The notes under the pieces were generated by a model, which was given only the letters and a program-made list of their open reading frames with translations, searched no databases and was not told the DNA's origin. This document shows positions 30,250 through 40,582 of a stretch of DNA of 64,000 bases, in pieces. Origin of the DNA: Limnobacter thiooxidans (GTDB lineage Bacteria > Pseudomonadota > Gammaproteobacteria > Burkholderiales > Burkholderiaceae_B). Both the position numbers and the translations under genes were made by a program. The stretch covers positions 992,001-1,056,000 of the forward strand of contig NZ_AP028947.1 in assembly GCF_036323495.1 (NCBI RefSeq). The letters are read 5' to 3'. Each line of letters starts with the position of its first letter. The stretch's first letter is position 1.

Positions 30250-31113
30250 ATGAAGTTCAGCAGTAGAAATTACCTCGATCGGGAAACAAGGGCGCTTGAG
30301 CTGTTCACCAGACTGATCGCCGGGGCCTGCATCGTTGCGGGCAGCGTACTGGCTGTACCTGCAACAGCAGCCACAGCAGAATTGGGCGCAGTGCAAGGTG
30401 ACCTGACTGGTGGCGACCCTTTGGGCTCCATGCAATGGCCCGACATGAAGGGGCAGTTTTTTGATACCAATGCCAAAACAGTATTCGATTCCAGAATCAA
30501 GGTGACAGTGCCCCTGTTTGCTGAGGACGCGATGAATGTGCCGGTTTCCTTTGATGCTTCAGCGGTGGGCAAGGTCAAAAAAATTGTGGTGTTGGTGGAC
30601 CGAAACCCGATTCGAAAGGTACTTGAGTTCATTCCCGAGAAAGCAAAGCCGGCATTGAATTTCCGCTTCAAGCTGGAGCAGGCAAGCCCGATACGAATTG
30701 CTGCATTGGGTGAAGACAATGTGTGGCACGTGGGTTATGCCTTCATTGAAGCAGCCGGTGGCGGTTGCACGGTGCCAGGCGCTACGCGGGCTGACGGCAG
30801 TTGGCCCCAAACCCTGAACAAGGTGGCCGGCAAAATGTTTGACGCCAACCAGTTGCGCAACGACGCCCGTTTGCGGGTGCAGGTTTCGCACCCGATGGAC
30901 ACCGGATTGGTGGCGGGAGTGCCCGCTTTCTACATTGAGGAAATGGTGTTGCAAGACAAAAACCGGCAGGTGCTGGCCCGGCTTTATCCTTTCGAGCCTG
31001 TGTCGGAAAACCCGCTGTTCTCCTTCGACTTCGACAAAAAACCGCTAGGGCCTGTCAGCCTTGTTGGGCGTGACAACAATGGCAACCGAATTGATGCAAA
31101 GGTTACGCAATGA
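30250..31113 (+). CDS. Quinoprotein dehydrogenase-associated SoxYZ-like carrier
   Basis: Exported 287-residue protein with a signal segment (about 21-42, ending PATAATA) and a fused SoxY-like plus SoxZ-like arrangement. The SoxY-type swinging-arm cysteine may correspond to C173 in AAGGGCTVPG, here internal rather than C-terminal. The family co-occurs with PQQ dehydrogenases, where it is thought to be part of a relay system of unknown chemistry. Its stop overlaps the start of the metallo-hydrolase gene (ATGA at 31110-31113). AGGAG precedes the ATG by about ten bases. Confidence 0.85.
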   Translation: MKFSSRNYLDRETRALELFTRLIAGACIVAGSVLAVPATAATAELGAVQGDLTGGDPLGSMQWPDMKGQFFDTNAKTVFDSRIKVTVPLFAEDAMNVPVSFDASAVGKVKKIVVLVDRNPIRKVLEFIPEKAKPALNFRFKLEQASPIRIAALGEDNVWHVGYAFIEAAGGGCTVPGATRADGSWPQTLNKVAGKMFDANQLRNDARLRVQVSHPMDTGLVAGVPAFYIEEMVLQDKNRQVLARLYPFEPVSENPLFSFDFDKKPLGPVSLVGRDNNGNRIDAKVTQ

Positions 31114-32120
31114 ATTTTCATTCAATACCCAAGCCTGCAAAGACAGGTTTCAACGCGCTCGCCGGTTTGTTGGTGTGCGGCTTTTTGAGCGCAGGCCCCG
31201 CCTGGGCTGAGCTGCCCAATGTGGCCAAACCCTCAGCCGACAAGGCCACGCTGAACTATGGCTTGAAGGCCACCGAACTGGCGGGTGGATGGTATGTCAT
31301 CGCCGGTGCCAATGACGATTTTTCGCAGGCCAATGGCTGCAACATCATCAACACCGGTTTTTATATTGATGATGCGGGCGTGTTTGTCATCAATACTGGC
31401 ACTTCGCGAATTTATGGCGAGCAACAACGTGCCTTGATCGATTCAATCAGCAAGGGCAAGCCCATTCAGCAAGTTGTCGCATTGAATTTGCACCCGGATT
31501 ATTTTTTGGGCAATCAGGCCTACCCCAAGGAAGCATTGGCTGCGACCAAAGTGACCATTCAGGGCATCAAGGCCGAAGCAGCGCTGTATGAAACCAATTT
31601 GTACCGCCTGTGCGGCGACTGGATGAAGGCCACTGAAAGTGTGTTTCCAAGTCAAACGATTGTGCCGGAGAAGCTCAACAAGTTGGGTGGCAAGGCGATT
31701 GAAGCCATTGAGCTGAAAGGGCACACCGATTCAGACCTGGTGTTGTTCGACCCCGACAGCAAGGTGATGTGGGCAGGTGGCCTTGTGTTTTACAAACGAA
31801 TTGTGACCACCCCGCATGCGCGATTGAAGCCCTGGATTGAAAGCCTCAAAAAGCTGCAGGCCATGAAACCGAAAGTCGTGGTGCCCAGCCACGGGCCAGT
31901 AAGCTGGGGCACTGAAGCCATCGACCAGACACTGGATTACCTGACCTGGCTGGACACGCGTTTGACCCAGGCTGCCCAGATGGGAGAAGAAATGAATGAG
32001 GTCATGAAGCAAGGCGCGCCTGAACGCTTCAGGAGCTTTGCAGCCTACCCGGCCGAGTTCTATCGAAACGTCACCAATTTGTATCCAGTTTACGAGAAGG
32101 GCGCATTGGGCGGATTCTAA
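31110..32120 (+). CDS. Quinoprotein relay-type metallo-beta-lactamase-fold protein
   Basis: Exported 336-residue MBL-fold protein with signal peptide (about 1-33, ending AGPAWA). It belongs with the SoxH-like 'quinoprotein relay' hydrolases found next to PQQ dehydrogenases and SoxYZ-like carriers. The usual HxHxDH zinc motif reads NLHPDY here (NLHPDYFLGN), and the GDLVF-type Asp is Gly (WAGGLVF); GHT and PSHG are retained. Zinc binding and hydrolase activity are therefore doubtful. It is translationally coupled to the SoxYZ-like gene. Confidence 0.8.
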   Translation: MNFHSIPKPAKTGFNALAGLLVCGFLSAGPAWAELPNVAKPSADKATLNYGLKATELAGGWYVIAGANDDFSQANGCNIINTGFYIDDAGVFVINTGTSRIYGEQQRALIDSISKGKPIQQVVALNLHPDYFLGNQAYPKEALAATKVTIQGIKAEAALYETNLYRLCGDWMKATESVFPSQTIVPEKLNKLGGKAIEAIELKGHTDSDLVLFDPDSKVMWAGGLVFYKRIVTTPHARLKPWIESLKKLQAMKPKVVVPSHGPVSWGTEAIDQTLDYLTWLDTRLTQAAQMGEEMNEVMKQGAPERFRSFAAYPAEFYRNVTNLYPVYEKGALGGF

Positions 32121-32139
32121 ACAATCTGGGTGTATCAGG

Positions 32140-32156
32140 TGTTCCAAAAAGGGACA
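32140..32156 (+). promoter_or_regulatory. Upstream activator palindrome before the PQQ alcohol dehydrogenase
   Basis: TGTTCCAAAAAGGGACA fits TGTTYC-N5-GRRACA with one deviation; it lies about 155 bp upstream of the -24 box at 32311, a normal distance for an enhancer-binding protein site. Confidence 0.55.
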
Positions 32157-32309
32157 GCTTGTGTGTTGCTGAGCAATTGTGCTGTTGCAGTGACACAAGC
32201 TTGTCTCTTTTTTTACATCTTGCAGCAGCGGCATCCCACCCAAAAGAGTCGTTTTTTCAAGCCACTGATTTTATTGAATAAAAAAATTATTTAGATGAAA
32301 GATTCTACT

Positions 32310-32324
32310 TGGCATGAAGCTTGC
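32310..32324 (+). promoter_or_regulatory. Sigma-54 promoter of the PQQ alcohol dehydrogenase
   Basis: TGGCATGAAGCTTGC, with GG at 32311-32312 and GC at 32323-32324. The predicted leader is about 75 bases. The rest of 32121-32309 holds the palindrome at 32140 and no gene. Confidence 0.8.
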
Positions 32325-32409
32325 GCTAGGTTTCTTCGGGTAGCCCCGACTCTGCAAATGAGGGGCGAGAACCTCACAAAGTAACGGATGAAGAGAGGAG
32401 AAACTAAAA

Positions 32410-34155
32410 ATGCGCAAAACTCTGCTTAGCGCGATGGTAGCAACCGCACTGGCGATTCCAGCAGTGGCTTCTGCCACTGTGACAGACGCAATGATTCAAG
32501 GCGATGCCAAATCCACAGGCGACATTCTTTCCTGGGGTATGGGTACCGAGGGTCAGCGTTACAGCCCATTGAAAGACATCAACGTAGCCAACGTGGGCAA
32601 GCTGGTTCCAGCCTGGTCATTCTCGTTCGGCGGTGAAAAGCAGCGCGGTCAGGAAAGCCAGCCTGTAATTCACAACGGCAAGATGTTCGTGACTGGTTCC
32701 TATTCACGCATTTACGCACTGGATGCCTCTACAGGTGAAAAACTGTGGAAGTATGAGCACCGTCTGCCAGAAGGCATCATGCCTTGCTGCGACGTGGTGA
32801 ACCGTGGTGCCGCACTGTATGACAACCTGGTGATCTTCTCGACACTGGATGCCCAGTTGATCGCTCTGGATCAGAACACGGGCAAGGTGGTCTGGAAAGA
32901 CAAGATTGACGACTACGCAGCTGGCTACTCCAATACTGCTGCTCCAATCATCGCCAAAGGCTTGGTGTTGACTGGAGTATCTGGCGGTGAATTCGGTGTG
33001 GTAGGTCGTGTTGAAGCGCGCAACGCCAAGACTGGTGAACTGGTTTGGATTCGTCCAACCGTTGAAGGTCACATGGGTTACAAGTTCGACAAAGACGGCA
33101 AGAAAATTGAAAACGGTATTTCCGGTACCACCAATGCGACCTGGAAAGGCGACTTGTGGAAAACCGGTGGTGCAGCAACCTGGCTGGGCGGTACCTACGA
33201 CAACAAAACAGGCTTGGCCTACTTCGGTACTGGCAACCCAGCGCCCTGGAATAGCCACCTGCGCCCTGGCGACAACCTGTACTCCACATCCACCGTGGCT
33301 GTGAACATTGACACAGGCAAGATCGAGTGGCACTACCAGTCCACGCCCAACGACGGCTGGGACTATGACGGTGTGAACGAGTTCGTGACCTTTGACATGA
33401 ACGGCAAGCGTGTGGGTGCAAAAGCCGACCGCAACGGCTTCATGTACGTGAACGACGCCAAGACCGGCAAACTGGAAAACGCCTTCCCATTCGTGAAGAA
33501 AATCACATGGGCCAAGGGCATCGACATGAAGACAGGCCGTCCGATTTTCGATCCAGCCAACCGCCCCGGCGACCCCACAGCCAAGGATGGCAAGAAGGGT
33601 GAAGTGGTCTTCTCTGCACCTTCATTCCTGGGTGGCAAGAACCAGCAGCCAATGGCTTACAGCCCTGACACAGGTCTGTTCTATGTTCCTGCCAACGAAT
33701 GGGGCATGGAAATCTGGAACGAGCCAATCACCTACAAGAAAGGTGCGGCTTACCTGGGTGCCGGTTTCACCATCAAGACATTGCCTGGCTTTGACTACAT
33801 CGGCGCATTGCGTGCGATGAACCCCAAGACCGGCAAGATCGAGTGGGAAATCACGAACAACGCGCCTCTGTGGGGCGGTGTTCTGACCACAGGCGGTAAC
33901 CTCGTGTTCTGGGGTACTCCAGAAGGTTTCCTGAAGGCTGCTGATGCCAAGACCGGTAAAGAAGTCTGGAAATTCCAGACCGGTTCAGGCGTGGTTGCAC
34001 CTCCCGTGACTTGGAAAGGCAAAGATGGTCAGCAGTACGTGGCTGTTGTGTCTGGTTGGGGTGGCGCAGTTCCCCTGTGGGGCGGAGACGTAGCCAGCAA
34101 GGTGAACTACCTTGAACAAGGTGGTTCCGTCTGGGTATTCAAGCTGATGAAGTAA
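32410..34155 (+). CDS. PQQ-dependent alcohol dehydrogenase, lanthanide-type active site
   Basis: Periplasmic quinoprotein of 581 residues with signal peptide (cleavage after about residue 22, VASA) and eight-bladed propeller W-motifs ([23 protein letters not shown] and others). The vicinal disulfide is C126-C127 in MPCCDVV. Metal ligands are likely E194 (GGEFGVVG) and N276 (GTGNPAPW), with catalytic D318 and an additional D320 in GWDYDGVN. The second Asp is the mark of XoxF/PedH-type lanthanide enzymes; calcium enzymes have Ala or Ser there. There is no C-terminal heme domain, so electrons should leave via a separate cytochrome. Whether methanol, ethanol or other alcohols are preferred cannot be read. 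Confidence 0.93.
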   Translation: MRKTLLSAMVATALAIPAVASATVTDAMIQGDAKSTGDILSWGMGTEGQRYSPLKDINVANVGKLVPAWSFSFGGEKQRGQESQPVIHNGKMFVTGSYSRIYALDASTGEKLWKYEHRLPEGIMPCCDVVNRGAALYDNLVIFSTLDAQLIALDQNTGKVVWKDKIDDYAAGYSNTAAPIIAKGLVLTGVSGGEFGVVGRVEARNAKTGELVWIRPTVEGHMGYKFDKDGKKIENGISGTTNATWKGDLWKTGGAATWLGGTYDNKTGLAYFGTGNPAPWNSHLRPGDNLYSTSTVAVNIDTGKIEWHYQSTPNDGWDYDGVNEFVTFDMNGKRVGAKADRNGFMYVNDAKTGKLENAFPFVKKITWAKGIDMKTGRPIFDPANRPGDPTAKDGKKGEVVFSAPSFLGGKNQQPMAYSPDTGLFYVPANEWGMEIWNEPITYKKGAAYLGAGFTIKTLPGFDYIGALRAMNPKTGKIEWEITNNAPLWGGVLTTGGNLVFWGTPEGFLKAADAKTGKEVWKFQTGSGVVAPPVTWKGKDGQQYVAVVSGWGGAVPLWGGDVASKVNYLEQGGSVWVFKLMK

Positions 34156-34170
34156 TCGGTTTGTGCAGTA

Positions 34171-34202
34171 CATCAAACTGCCCCGTGTGGGGTGGTTTGA
34201 TG
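34171..34202 (+). other. Long hairpin after the alcohol dehydrogenase
   Basis: CATCAAACTGCCCC pairs with GGGGTGGTTTGATG through a GTGT loop: 14 pairs including two G-U. No T-run follows, so it may stabilise the abundant mRNA 3' end rather than terminate. Confidence 0.6.
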
Positions 34203-34391
34203 CGTAGTGAAGTAGTAGAGCGTAATAGTAATGTTGTGATTTTCACCCCCAAGTTTTCTGCCTGCTCCGCAGGGAACTTATGGACGCAGACGATGTGATC
34301 AAACAGCTCCTTGGGACCTTTTTCTGGCACAGATTTCAGTCGGAGAAAGTTGTAGCGGTTTGATAGTCTCCTAACCGAATGCGTCTTTTCA

Positions 34392-34417
34392 GCCCGGCCA
34401 TGAGCCGGGCATTTTTT
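34392..34417 (+). terminator. Terminator downstream of the alcohol dehydrogenase
   Basis: GCCCGGC and GCCGGGC arms with a five-base loop and six T residues on the plus strand, about 240 bases after the dehydrogenase stop. Confidence 0.8.
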
Positions 34418-34429
34418 CGTCAACAGTAG

Positions 34430-35713
34430 TTAGAACTTGTAAGCAACCTGACCCGACAGGACAATTGCATCGCCTTCTACAGTTCCAAGAACACGGCTTT
34501 GTGTGCCGCCTGCGCCTTCGGTGCTGTCAATTTTTGCCTTGTCGGGCATGACGTACTGAAAGGCCACATCGAATGTGGTGGCTTTGTCGAATTTGTACTG
34601 TGAACCCAGGGCCAGTGTGATCCGGTTCTCGTCTGGCAGGCGCACCTTGCGTCGTTCATCGGGCACGGGCGTGATGTCGTAGGCCACACCGGCTTTCAGA
34701 TTGATCGTGTCGCTGTATTTGTAGATGCCGCCCACAGCAAAGCGCCAGCTGTTTTTCCACTCGTAGTCCTGAACAGGAATTGGAACGCCTGCAGCCGGCC
34801 CCACTGCATTGACGCGTTGGAAATTCAGCTGTTGAATGGTGCTCCATTCGGTCCAGGTTGCATCAGTCAGTACCTGCCATCTTGAATCGAGCGCAGTAAC
34901 GGAAGAAAGAGCCAGTGAAGCGGGAAGACGGATTTTTGCGGCAAGGTCGCTGTTCAGCACGCCAGCGCCGGCAAAGGTCACATTGCCTTTCAGGTCGTGT
35001 TCAATGGCCGAGCGGTAGGCAACACCCACGCGTGTGGCCGGCGTAATTTGGCCCATGGCACCTAGGTTGAATCCGTATCCCCATCCATCGCCTGCAATCG
35101 TGGTCAGTGATTCCACACCGGCGCCCAGCACGCTGGAGGCACTCAGTTTTGCATCGAGTTTTTCTGCAGAAACACCTGCACCGACCGACCACTGATCATT
35201 GATTTGATAGGAAGCTGAAGGGTTGATGTTCAGTGTCTTGATGTCGGAGGTAATGCCTTGAAAGCGGCCAATCCAGTCTTGCTGGTAATCGGTTTTGAGT
35301 CCGAAGGGCGTGGCCACAGACAAGCCAAAGTTGATCTTGTCGTTGAACGGCACGACCAGGTGGAAGTTGGGGATGTAGCCTTCCGCGCCGAAGTCGCCAA
35401 CATTGCGGCCAGGGTTTCCGGCCATGGCAGGCGGGGTGGTGGAGCCTTCATTGTGGAACTCGGCATTCAAGTCAACGTAATGGCCACCCAGTACAACCTG
35501 ACGCTCTTTCAAGCGGGCCATGCTGGCCGGGTTGAACCAGGCCGCGCTGGCATCTTCAGCGATGGCGGCTTTGCCTGCATAAGCCACACCAGCGCCGCTG
35601 GCATTTTGCTCCAGCAGTGCAAAACCTGCTGCATGTGAAATGGAGCCAATTCCCAGACCGAGTGTAGCGACTGCAATGTGAAGTGGGCTAAATTTAAATG
35701 GAATGTATTTCAT
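34430..35713 (-). CDS. FadL/TodX-family outer-membrane transport protein
   Basis: The 427-residue beta-barrel has a signal peptide (ending SISHA) and the family N-terminal plug AGFALLEQNASGAGVAYAGKAAIAEDASAAWFNPASMARL, ending in an aromatic residue (VAYKF) as barrels do. FadL relatives take up hydrophobic compounds such as fatty acids or aromatics. The position between the alcohol dehydrogenase and the pqq/ABC genes suggests uptake of an alcohol or other hydrophobic substrate. No sigma-54 site was found upstream. Confidence 0.9.
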   Translation of the reverse strand: MKYIPFKFSPLHIAVATLGLGIGSISHAAGFALLEQNASGAGVAYAGKAAIAEDASAAWFNPASMARLKERQVVLGGHYVDLNAEFHNEGSTTPPAMAGNPGRNVGDFGAEGYIPNFHLVVPFNDKINFGLSVATPFGLKTDYQQDWIGRFQGITSDIKTLNINPSASYQINDQWSVGAGVSAEKLDAKLSASSVLGAGVESLTTIAGDGWGYGFNLGAMGQITPATRVGVAYRSAIEHDLKGNVTFAGAGVLNSDLAAKIRLPASLALSSVTALDSRWQVLTDATWTEWSTIQQLNFQRVNAVGPAAGVPIPVQDYEWKNSWRFAVGGIYKYSDTINLKAGVAYDITPVPDERRKVRLPDENRITLALGSQYKFDKATTFDVAFQYVMPDKAKIDSTEGAGGTQSRVLGTVEGDAIVLSGQVAYKF

Positions 35714-35842
35714 GTTGTCCTCAAGGGCGCCAGGGTGGATTGTGATTTTTTGGCGGAGGACTATTGTAAGTAAAATTACATAAATGTGTAGAGATATTGC
35801 TGTAAGAGTAATCTGCGATAAGAAACGGGAATTGCCCGCTAT

Positions 35843-36658
35843 TCAGGTGTTCAACGGCACCGCTGCACCGCTTTGAGAGAACTTCCAGGTTGCTACTACG
35901 AGCATGGCCAAGGTTGAAACAATCAATACTGTGGAGCTGAGAATCAGGCTGAATTCTGCGTGGCTTGTGAAGGCATGCCGCAGCATGTCCACACAATAGG
36001 AAAAGGGGTTGAGCAATGAAACCCACCTGGCCAGGGCTGGCATGGGGTCAATTGGGTACAGTGCGCCGCTGAAAAAGAACACCGGAAAAATCACGAAGTT
36101 CATCATGACGGCAAAACCGTCAATCGATTTTGCAAACGTGCCACACAGCACGCCCAGTGCCGCACAACTGAGCGCTGCCAATACTGCAGCCGGCAACAGC
36201 ACATGTAATTGTGGCCACACCGTGCGCCCAACCCAGGGCAGTGCCTGCTGCAAATCAACGCCCAACGGGGTCAGTACCGCGTAAAGCCCCTCCAGGCCGA
36301 GCAACAATGCGACCAGCAAAGCCATTTGCACCAATGCACCCAAGGCAGCCCCCAGTGTTTTAGCGATCAGGATATGCCGGGTTTTTACTGGTGCTGTAAC
36401 CAGCAGGCGCATGGTCCCGGCGTCTTTGTCCAGTGCGATGCTCAAGCCGCCCACCATGCCGCCGAACAGCAGGGTCATGCCAATGATGCCGGGCAGCAGG
36501 CGTGCGGTGTAATCAATCCCGGCAAGTGCCTGCATGCCGCCACCAATAATCCACAACCACAGCACCGGGCGCACCATGGCAGCTGCCAGGCGATCGCGCT
36601 GTTTCAGCAGCTTTTGACTTTCCCGGGCAATGACAGCCCGATAAAATTGAATCAGCAT
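35843..36658 (-). CDS. ABC-2 type permease of the PQQ-linked exporter
   Basis: Inner-membrane permease of 271 residues with about six helices and the ABC-2 signature region (SCAALGVLCGTFAKSIDGFAVMMNFVIFPVFFFSGALYPI). It overlaps the upstream ATPase gene by seven bases and forms the 3' end of the pqq transcript. ABC pairs of this kind recur beside PQQ alcohol dehydrogenase systems; the transported molecule is not known (an intermediate, PQQ itself or a toxic aldehyde are possibilities). Confidence 0.88.
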   Translation of the reverse strand: MLIQFYRAVIARESQKLLKQRDRLAAAMVRPVLWLWIIGGGMQALAGIDYTARLLPGIIGMTLLFGGMVGGLSIALDKDAGTMRLLVTAPVKTRHILIAKTLGAALGALVQMALLVALLLGLEGLYAVLTPLGVDLQQALPWVGRTVWPQLHVLLPAAVLAALSCAALGVLCGTFAKSIDGFAVMMNFVIFPVFFFSGALYPIDPMPALARWVSLLNPFSYCVDMLRHAFTSHAEFSLILSSTVLIVSTLAMLVVATWKFSQSGAAVPLNT

Positions 36659-37494
36659 GGTTGTTCTGTCTCAGCCTTCATTTTCCAGACAAACCAGTCT
36701 GCCAGTGTCGCTGTGCGTACGCTGGTTACACTTTGATCTGGCAATTCGTCCAGTGCCTGCGCAGGGGTGCCCAGCCAGTTCAATTCGCCTTTATTCAGAA
36801 AGCCTACGCGGTCGCAGCTGCTGGCTTCATCCATCAGATGGGTGGCCACAAAAATGGTCAGGCCGTCCAGGGCCTGCAAAGTCTTGAGGGTGTGCCACAC
36901 GGTGTTTTTGGACGGTACATCCAGCGCAGTGGTGGGCTCGTCAAGTATCAGCACGCCGGGACGGTGGATCAGGGCACGGGCGATGTCAACCAGTCGTTTT
37001 TGCCCGCCGGATAAACTGCCCACTGTGCGTTTGAGCCAGCCTTCAATGGGGAATACGGTAAACAGGTGGGCAAGGTTGCTTCGGGTTTGAGCCTTGTCCA
37101 GGCCCTGAAGCCCGGCGGCAAAAAACAGGTTTTCTTCGACTGTCATGAAACGATCAAGCGACACCGATTGGAACACGAAGCCGAGGTTTTTACGGGCCAG
37201 GTCCGCTGCTTTATGGGTGCTGTGGCCCAATACTGAAAGCTCACCTTGATCGGGTTTGATCAAGCCTGCGATCAGGCTGATCAGCGTGGTTTTGCCGGCT
37301 CCGTTGGGGCCCAGCAGGCCAAACATTTCACCCGCATGAAGATCAAGGTTGATGTTGTTCAAAGCCAGCCTGTCCCCCCATGAGAAGCGCACGCCGTGCG
37401 CTTGAAGCCGAAGGGGTTGATTTGTTGCCGTGATGTGTGTGTTCAAGTGCCGTTGTTGCTCAAGTGCAAGCTGTTGTGATCGCTGCGATACCAT
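36652..37494 (-). CDS. ABC transporter ATPase of the PQQ-linked exporter
   Basis: The 280-residue ATPase has Walker [11 protein letters not shown]-loop, signature LSGGQKRL, Walker [14 protein letters not shown] and the H-switch VATHLMDEA. Partner of the adjoining ABC-2 permease. The frame begins at 37494, overlapping the pqqE end by 52 bases; a TTG that overlaps the pqqE stop is an alternative start that would give the short overlap typical of this operon. Confidence 0.9.
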   Translation of the reverse strand: MVSQRSQQLALEQQRHLNTHITATNQPLRLQAHGVRFSWGDRLALNNINLDLHAGEMFGLLGPNGAGKTTLISLIAGLIKPDQGELSVLGHSTHKAADLARKNLGFVFQSVSLDRFMTVEENLFFAAGLQGLDKAQTRSNLAHLFTVFPIEGWLKRTVGSLSGGQKRLVDIARALIHRPGVLILDEPTTALDVPSKNTVWHTLKTLQALDGLTIFVATHLMDEASSCDRVGFLNKGELNWLGTPAQALDELPDQSVTSVRTATLADWFVWKMKAETEQPC

Positions 37495-38639
37495 ACCACG
37501 GGCACTTCGGCTGCCGTTGCCAGCCCTTGTTGTTCGGGCTTTTGAACCTTGAAGTAGTCGTCAGGGTTGTCACGTCGCTGGGCTGCATCAACAAAGGCTA
37601 CTACTTTTTCGTGGTCAGGCGATTTGTGGCAAACAGGATCTGCGTTGGTGGCATCCCCCGTAATCAGGTAGGCCTGGCAGCGGCAGCCGCCGTAATCCTT
37701 GGCTTTGTCCGGGCAGGTGCGGCAGGGGTCTTTCATCCAGGCATCACCCCGGTAGCGAGTAAACCCATCACTTTCGAACCAGATGTGTTCAACGCTGCGG
37801 GTTTTGACATTGGGAAATTCAAAGCCGGGTAGCATGCGTGCAGCCTGACAGGGCAGGGCAGTGCCATCGGGGCTGATGCTGAGGAACACATTGCCCCAAC
37901 CGCTCATGCAGGGTTTCGGGGTTTTTTCAAAGTAATCGGGCACCACGAACAACAGCTTCATGGTGTTGCCCAGTTCTTCACGCCACGCGGCCACCCGTTC
38001 TTCTGCGTGTTTCAATTGTTCGTGAGTGGGAATGAGTGCCGCCTTGTTCTGAAAAGCCCAGCCATAATATTGGGTGTTGGCCAGCTCCAGGTATTCGACG
38101 CCCAGCTTCACCGCCAATTCAATGATGGAATCGATGTGGTCCAAGTTCAGGCGATGCAGCACCACATTCAGCACCATGGGCCAACCTGCCGCTTTCACGG
38201 CCGTTGCAATCTCGAGTTTCTTCTGAAAGGTTTTGGTGTCGCTCAGCGCGTCGTTGGCGGCTTGTGTGGCGTCCTGAAAGCTCACTTGAATGTGATCAAG
38301 TCCGGCGGCCTTCAAGGCGTCCAGTCTTGCTGGTTTCAAGCCGATACCCGAGGTAATCAGGTTGGTGTAATACCCCAGTTCATGCCCGTAGGCCACCAGT
38401 TCCTCAAGGTCGTCCCGCAGCAGGGGTTCACCGCCGGAAAAGCCCAACTGCACTGCTCCCAAAGCGCGAGCCTGCTTCATGGTTTCTTTCCATTGCTCAG
38501 TGGTCAGCTCATCCGTGTTGCGTTTGTAGTCCACCGGGTTGTAGCAGAACACGCAATGCAGCGGGCAACGGTAAGTGAGTTCGGCCAGCAGCCACAAGGG
38601 GCCGGCAGGGCGCACGGGGTCGGTGGCGCTTGTCGTCAT
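37443..38639 (-). CDS. pqqE: PqqA peptide cyclase (radical SAM)
   Basis: Forms the Glu-Tyr carbon-carbon crosslink in PqqA, the first chemical step of PQQ synthesis. The 398-residue protein has the radical-SAM motif CPLHCVFC and a SPASM-type C-terminal cluster region ([25 protein letters not shown]...[16 protein letters not shown]). It overlaps pqqD by four bases. Confidence 0.97.
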   Translation of the reverse strand: MTTSATDPVRPAGPLWLLAELTYRCPLHCVFCYNPVDYKRNTDELTTEQWKETMKQARALGAVQLGFSGGEPLLRDDLEELVAYGHELGYYTNLITSGIGLKPARLDALKAAGLDHIQVSFQDATQAANDALSDTKTFQKKLEIATAVKAAGWPMVLNVVLHRLNLDHIDSIIELAVKLGVEYLELANTQYYGWAFQNKAALIPTHEQLKHAEERVAAWREELGNTMKLLFVVPDYFEKTPKPCMSGWGNVFLSISPDGTALPCQAARMLPGFEFPNVKTRSVEHIWFESDGFTRYRGDAWMKDPCRTCPDKAKDYGGCRCQAYLITGDATNADPVCHKSPDHEKVVAFVDAAQRRDNPDDYFKVQKPEQQGLATAAEVPVVWYRSDHNSLHLSNNGT

Positions 38640-38917
38640 GCGTCCAGCCAGTTTCGACGGCTTGCTTCTTCAAGCATGCTGCGCACATCAGGCTCAAGTC
38701 CCTTGGTGTTGAACTTCGATTCCAGTGCCGCGACAATGTCGTTGACCGTGCGGTTGCCGTCGCACAGCAACAGGATTTCGCTGGCCGACTGGTTCAGTTT
38801 CACCATGCCTTCCGGGTACAGCAGCACGTGGGTTTTTTGCGCCTCTTCGTATTGCAAACGAAACAGACGGTTCAGCTTGGGGTGTTCAGGCAATTTGTAG
38901 TTTGTGTTTGTATTCAT
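38636..38917 (-). CDS. pqqD: PqqA-binding chaperone PqqD
   Basis: RRE-type peptide-binding protein that presents PqqA to PqqE. The 93 residues include [37 protein letters not shown] and the [11 protein letters not shown] segment of the family. Four-base overlaps with pqqC and pqqE. Confidence 0.95.
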   Translation of the reverse strand: MNTNTNYKLPEHPKLNRLFRLQYEEAQKTHVLLYPEGMVKLNQSASEILLLCDGNRTVNDIVAALESKFNTKGLEPDVRSMLEEASRRNWLDA

Positions 38918-39639
38918 TTTTTGCTCGATTTCACCTTGGCGGGCTTGTCAGGATAGGCCAGCGCAATGGCGTCCGACATGCTCCACAACACATCCAGTTT
39001 AAACTGCAGAATGTCGAGTGCGCGTTCCTGTTGGGCACGTGTCTTGAAATGATTCAATGTCACCTCCAGCCCGTGCTCGACATCGCGCTGTGCCAGGCTG
39101 ATCCTGGATCGAAAATAATTCAGGCCTTCCGGTGCAACCCATTTGTAGTCGGTGGGCCAATTGCTCAAACGCTGCTTGTGAATTTCCGGTGCAAACATTT
39201 CAGTCAGCGAGGAACACACGGCCTCCTGCCAAGGGGCACGGCGTGCGAAGTTCAAGTAGGCATCCACTGCAAACCGCACACCGGGCAACACCAGTTCCTG
39301 GCCCCACAGTTTGTCTTTGTCAATGCCAACAGCTTCACCCAGTCGGCCCCAGGCCTCAATGCCACCGGCATTGCCTTCCCAGCCATCGTGGTCAAGAATG
39401 CGCTGCACCCAACGCCTGCGTGTTTCGCGGTCATCACAGTTGGCCATGACTGCTGCGTCTTTCTGCGGAATACACACCTGGTAGTAAAAACGGTTGGCGA
39501 CCCACCCACGAAGTTGCTCCCGGCTCAGTTTGCCTTCCCGCATGGCGATGTTGAAGGGGTGGTGAATGTGGTAACGGTCACCCTTGGCCCGCAACCGGGC
39601 TTCAAATTCTTTTTTGTTCCAGGGCTTGTTGCTGCTCAT
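38914..39639 (-). CDS. pqqC: Pyrroloquinoline-quinone synthase
   Basis: Cofactor-free oxidase doing the final ring closure and eight-electron oxidation to PQQ. The 241-residue helical protein shows [33 protein letters not shown] and the later [20 protein letters not shown]. Four-base overlaps with pqqB and pqqD. Confidence 0.97.
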   Translation of the reverse strand: MSSNKPWNKKEFEARLRAKGDRYHIHHPFNIAMREGKLSREQLRGWVANRFYYQVCIPQKDAAVMANCDDRETRRRWVQRILDHDGWEGNAGGIEAWGRLGEAVGIDKDKLWGQELVLPGVRFAVDAYLNFARRAPWQEAVCSSLTEMFAPEIHKQRLSNWPTDYKWVAPEGLNYFRSRISLAQRDVEHGLEVTLNHFKTRAQQERALDILQFKLDVLWSMSDAIALAYPDKPAKVKSSKK

Positions 39640-40568
39640 GCAAGAATCTCCATGCCGTCATAGGACACTTCGATGCCGTTCTCCGCCAACACGGCAGATT
39701 CATCACCGTGCTCGTTCAAAATCGGATTGGTGTTGTTGATGTGGATCAGCACCTTGCGTTGCTTCTCAAATTGACGCAGCTGGCTGATCATGCCCGACCC
39801 CCGTTTGCCCGGTTTGTCGGTTTGGGGCAGGTGACCCATGTCAGCTGCCATTTTTTGCGAAAACCCTTGTGTGACCATTTCATCTTCGGTCCAGAACGTG
39901 CCGTCCACCATCAACACATCGGCTTGCTGCATGTAGGGCAGAATATCGGGCGTGATTTCGCCCAGGCCGGGTGCATAAAATACTGTCTTGCCGGTGTTCA
40001 GGTCTTCAATCAACAGGCCAATATTGTCACCACGGCGCTGGGCATAACGGCTTGGTGAATACGGCGGAGCCTTGCTGACCAGTGGAATGGATTTGATGCG
40101 AATGCTGTCCAATGGGCTGATCGAAAAAGGCTCGTCGCATTCGGTACAAAGGGGTGTCCATTTCACGCCGCAATAAAAGCCCAGCGTGGGCACCAGTGGC
40201 AGGCCATTGGTGAGGTCTTCCCACACGGCGGGGGTTGTGTACAGGCGCATGGGGTTTTTACCCTCGCGCATCATCAACAGGCCGGTGGTGTGGTCAATTT
40301 GGGCGTCCATCAGAATCACGGCGGCAATGCCGCTGTCTCTGGGGCTGCGATTGGGTTGCAGTTCCGGTGTGTTCTTGATTTGGGTCAGAATGTCAGGTGA
40401 TGCGTTGACCAGAATCCAGTTGGCCGACCCGTCCGAGATGGCGATCGACGATTGCGTGCGCGCGGTATAGCCCGGTTTTTTTGCCCGGACAGCCTGACAA
40501 TTGCTGCAGTTGCAGTTCCACTGAGGGAACCCTCCGCCTGCTGCGGAACCCAGAACTTTGATTTTCAT
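39636..40568 (-). CDS. pqqB: PQQ biosynthesis protein PqqB
   Basis: MBL-fold protein of 310 residues, starting [21 protein letters not shown], with a cysteine-rich N-terminus (C19, C21 and C24 region) and [19 protein letters not shown]. It acts as a hydroxylase of the crosslinked tyrosine in PQQ synthesis. It follows pqqA after a 71-base gap containing a terminator-like hairpin. Confidence 0.96.
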   Translation of the reverse strand: MKIKVLGSAAGGGFPQWNCNCSNCQAVRAKKPGYTARTQSSIAISDGSANWILVNASPDILTQIKNTPELQPNRSPRDSGIAAVILMDAQIDHTTGLLMMREGKNPMRLYTTPAVWEDLTNGLPLVPTLGFYCGVKWTPLCTECDEPFSISPLDSIRIKSIPLVSKAPPYSPSRYAQRRGDNIGLLIEDLNTGKTVFYAPGLGEITPDILPYMQQADVLMVDGTFWTEDEMVTQGFSQKMAADMGHLPQTDKPGKRGSGMISQLRQFEKQRKVLIHINNTNPILNEHGDESAVLAENGIEVSYDGMEILA

Positions 40569-40582
40569 AATTGCTTTTTTCA

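Noticed and set aside
34280..34363. Small 27-codon open frame downstream of the alcohol dehydrogenase
   Set aside because: It has a weak AGGGA before an ATG but no recognised homology or codon signal; more likely part of a non-coding 3' region.
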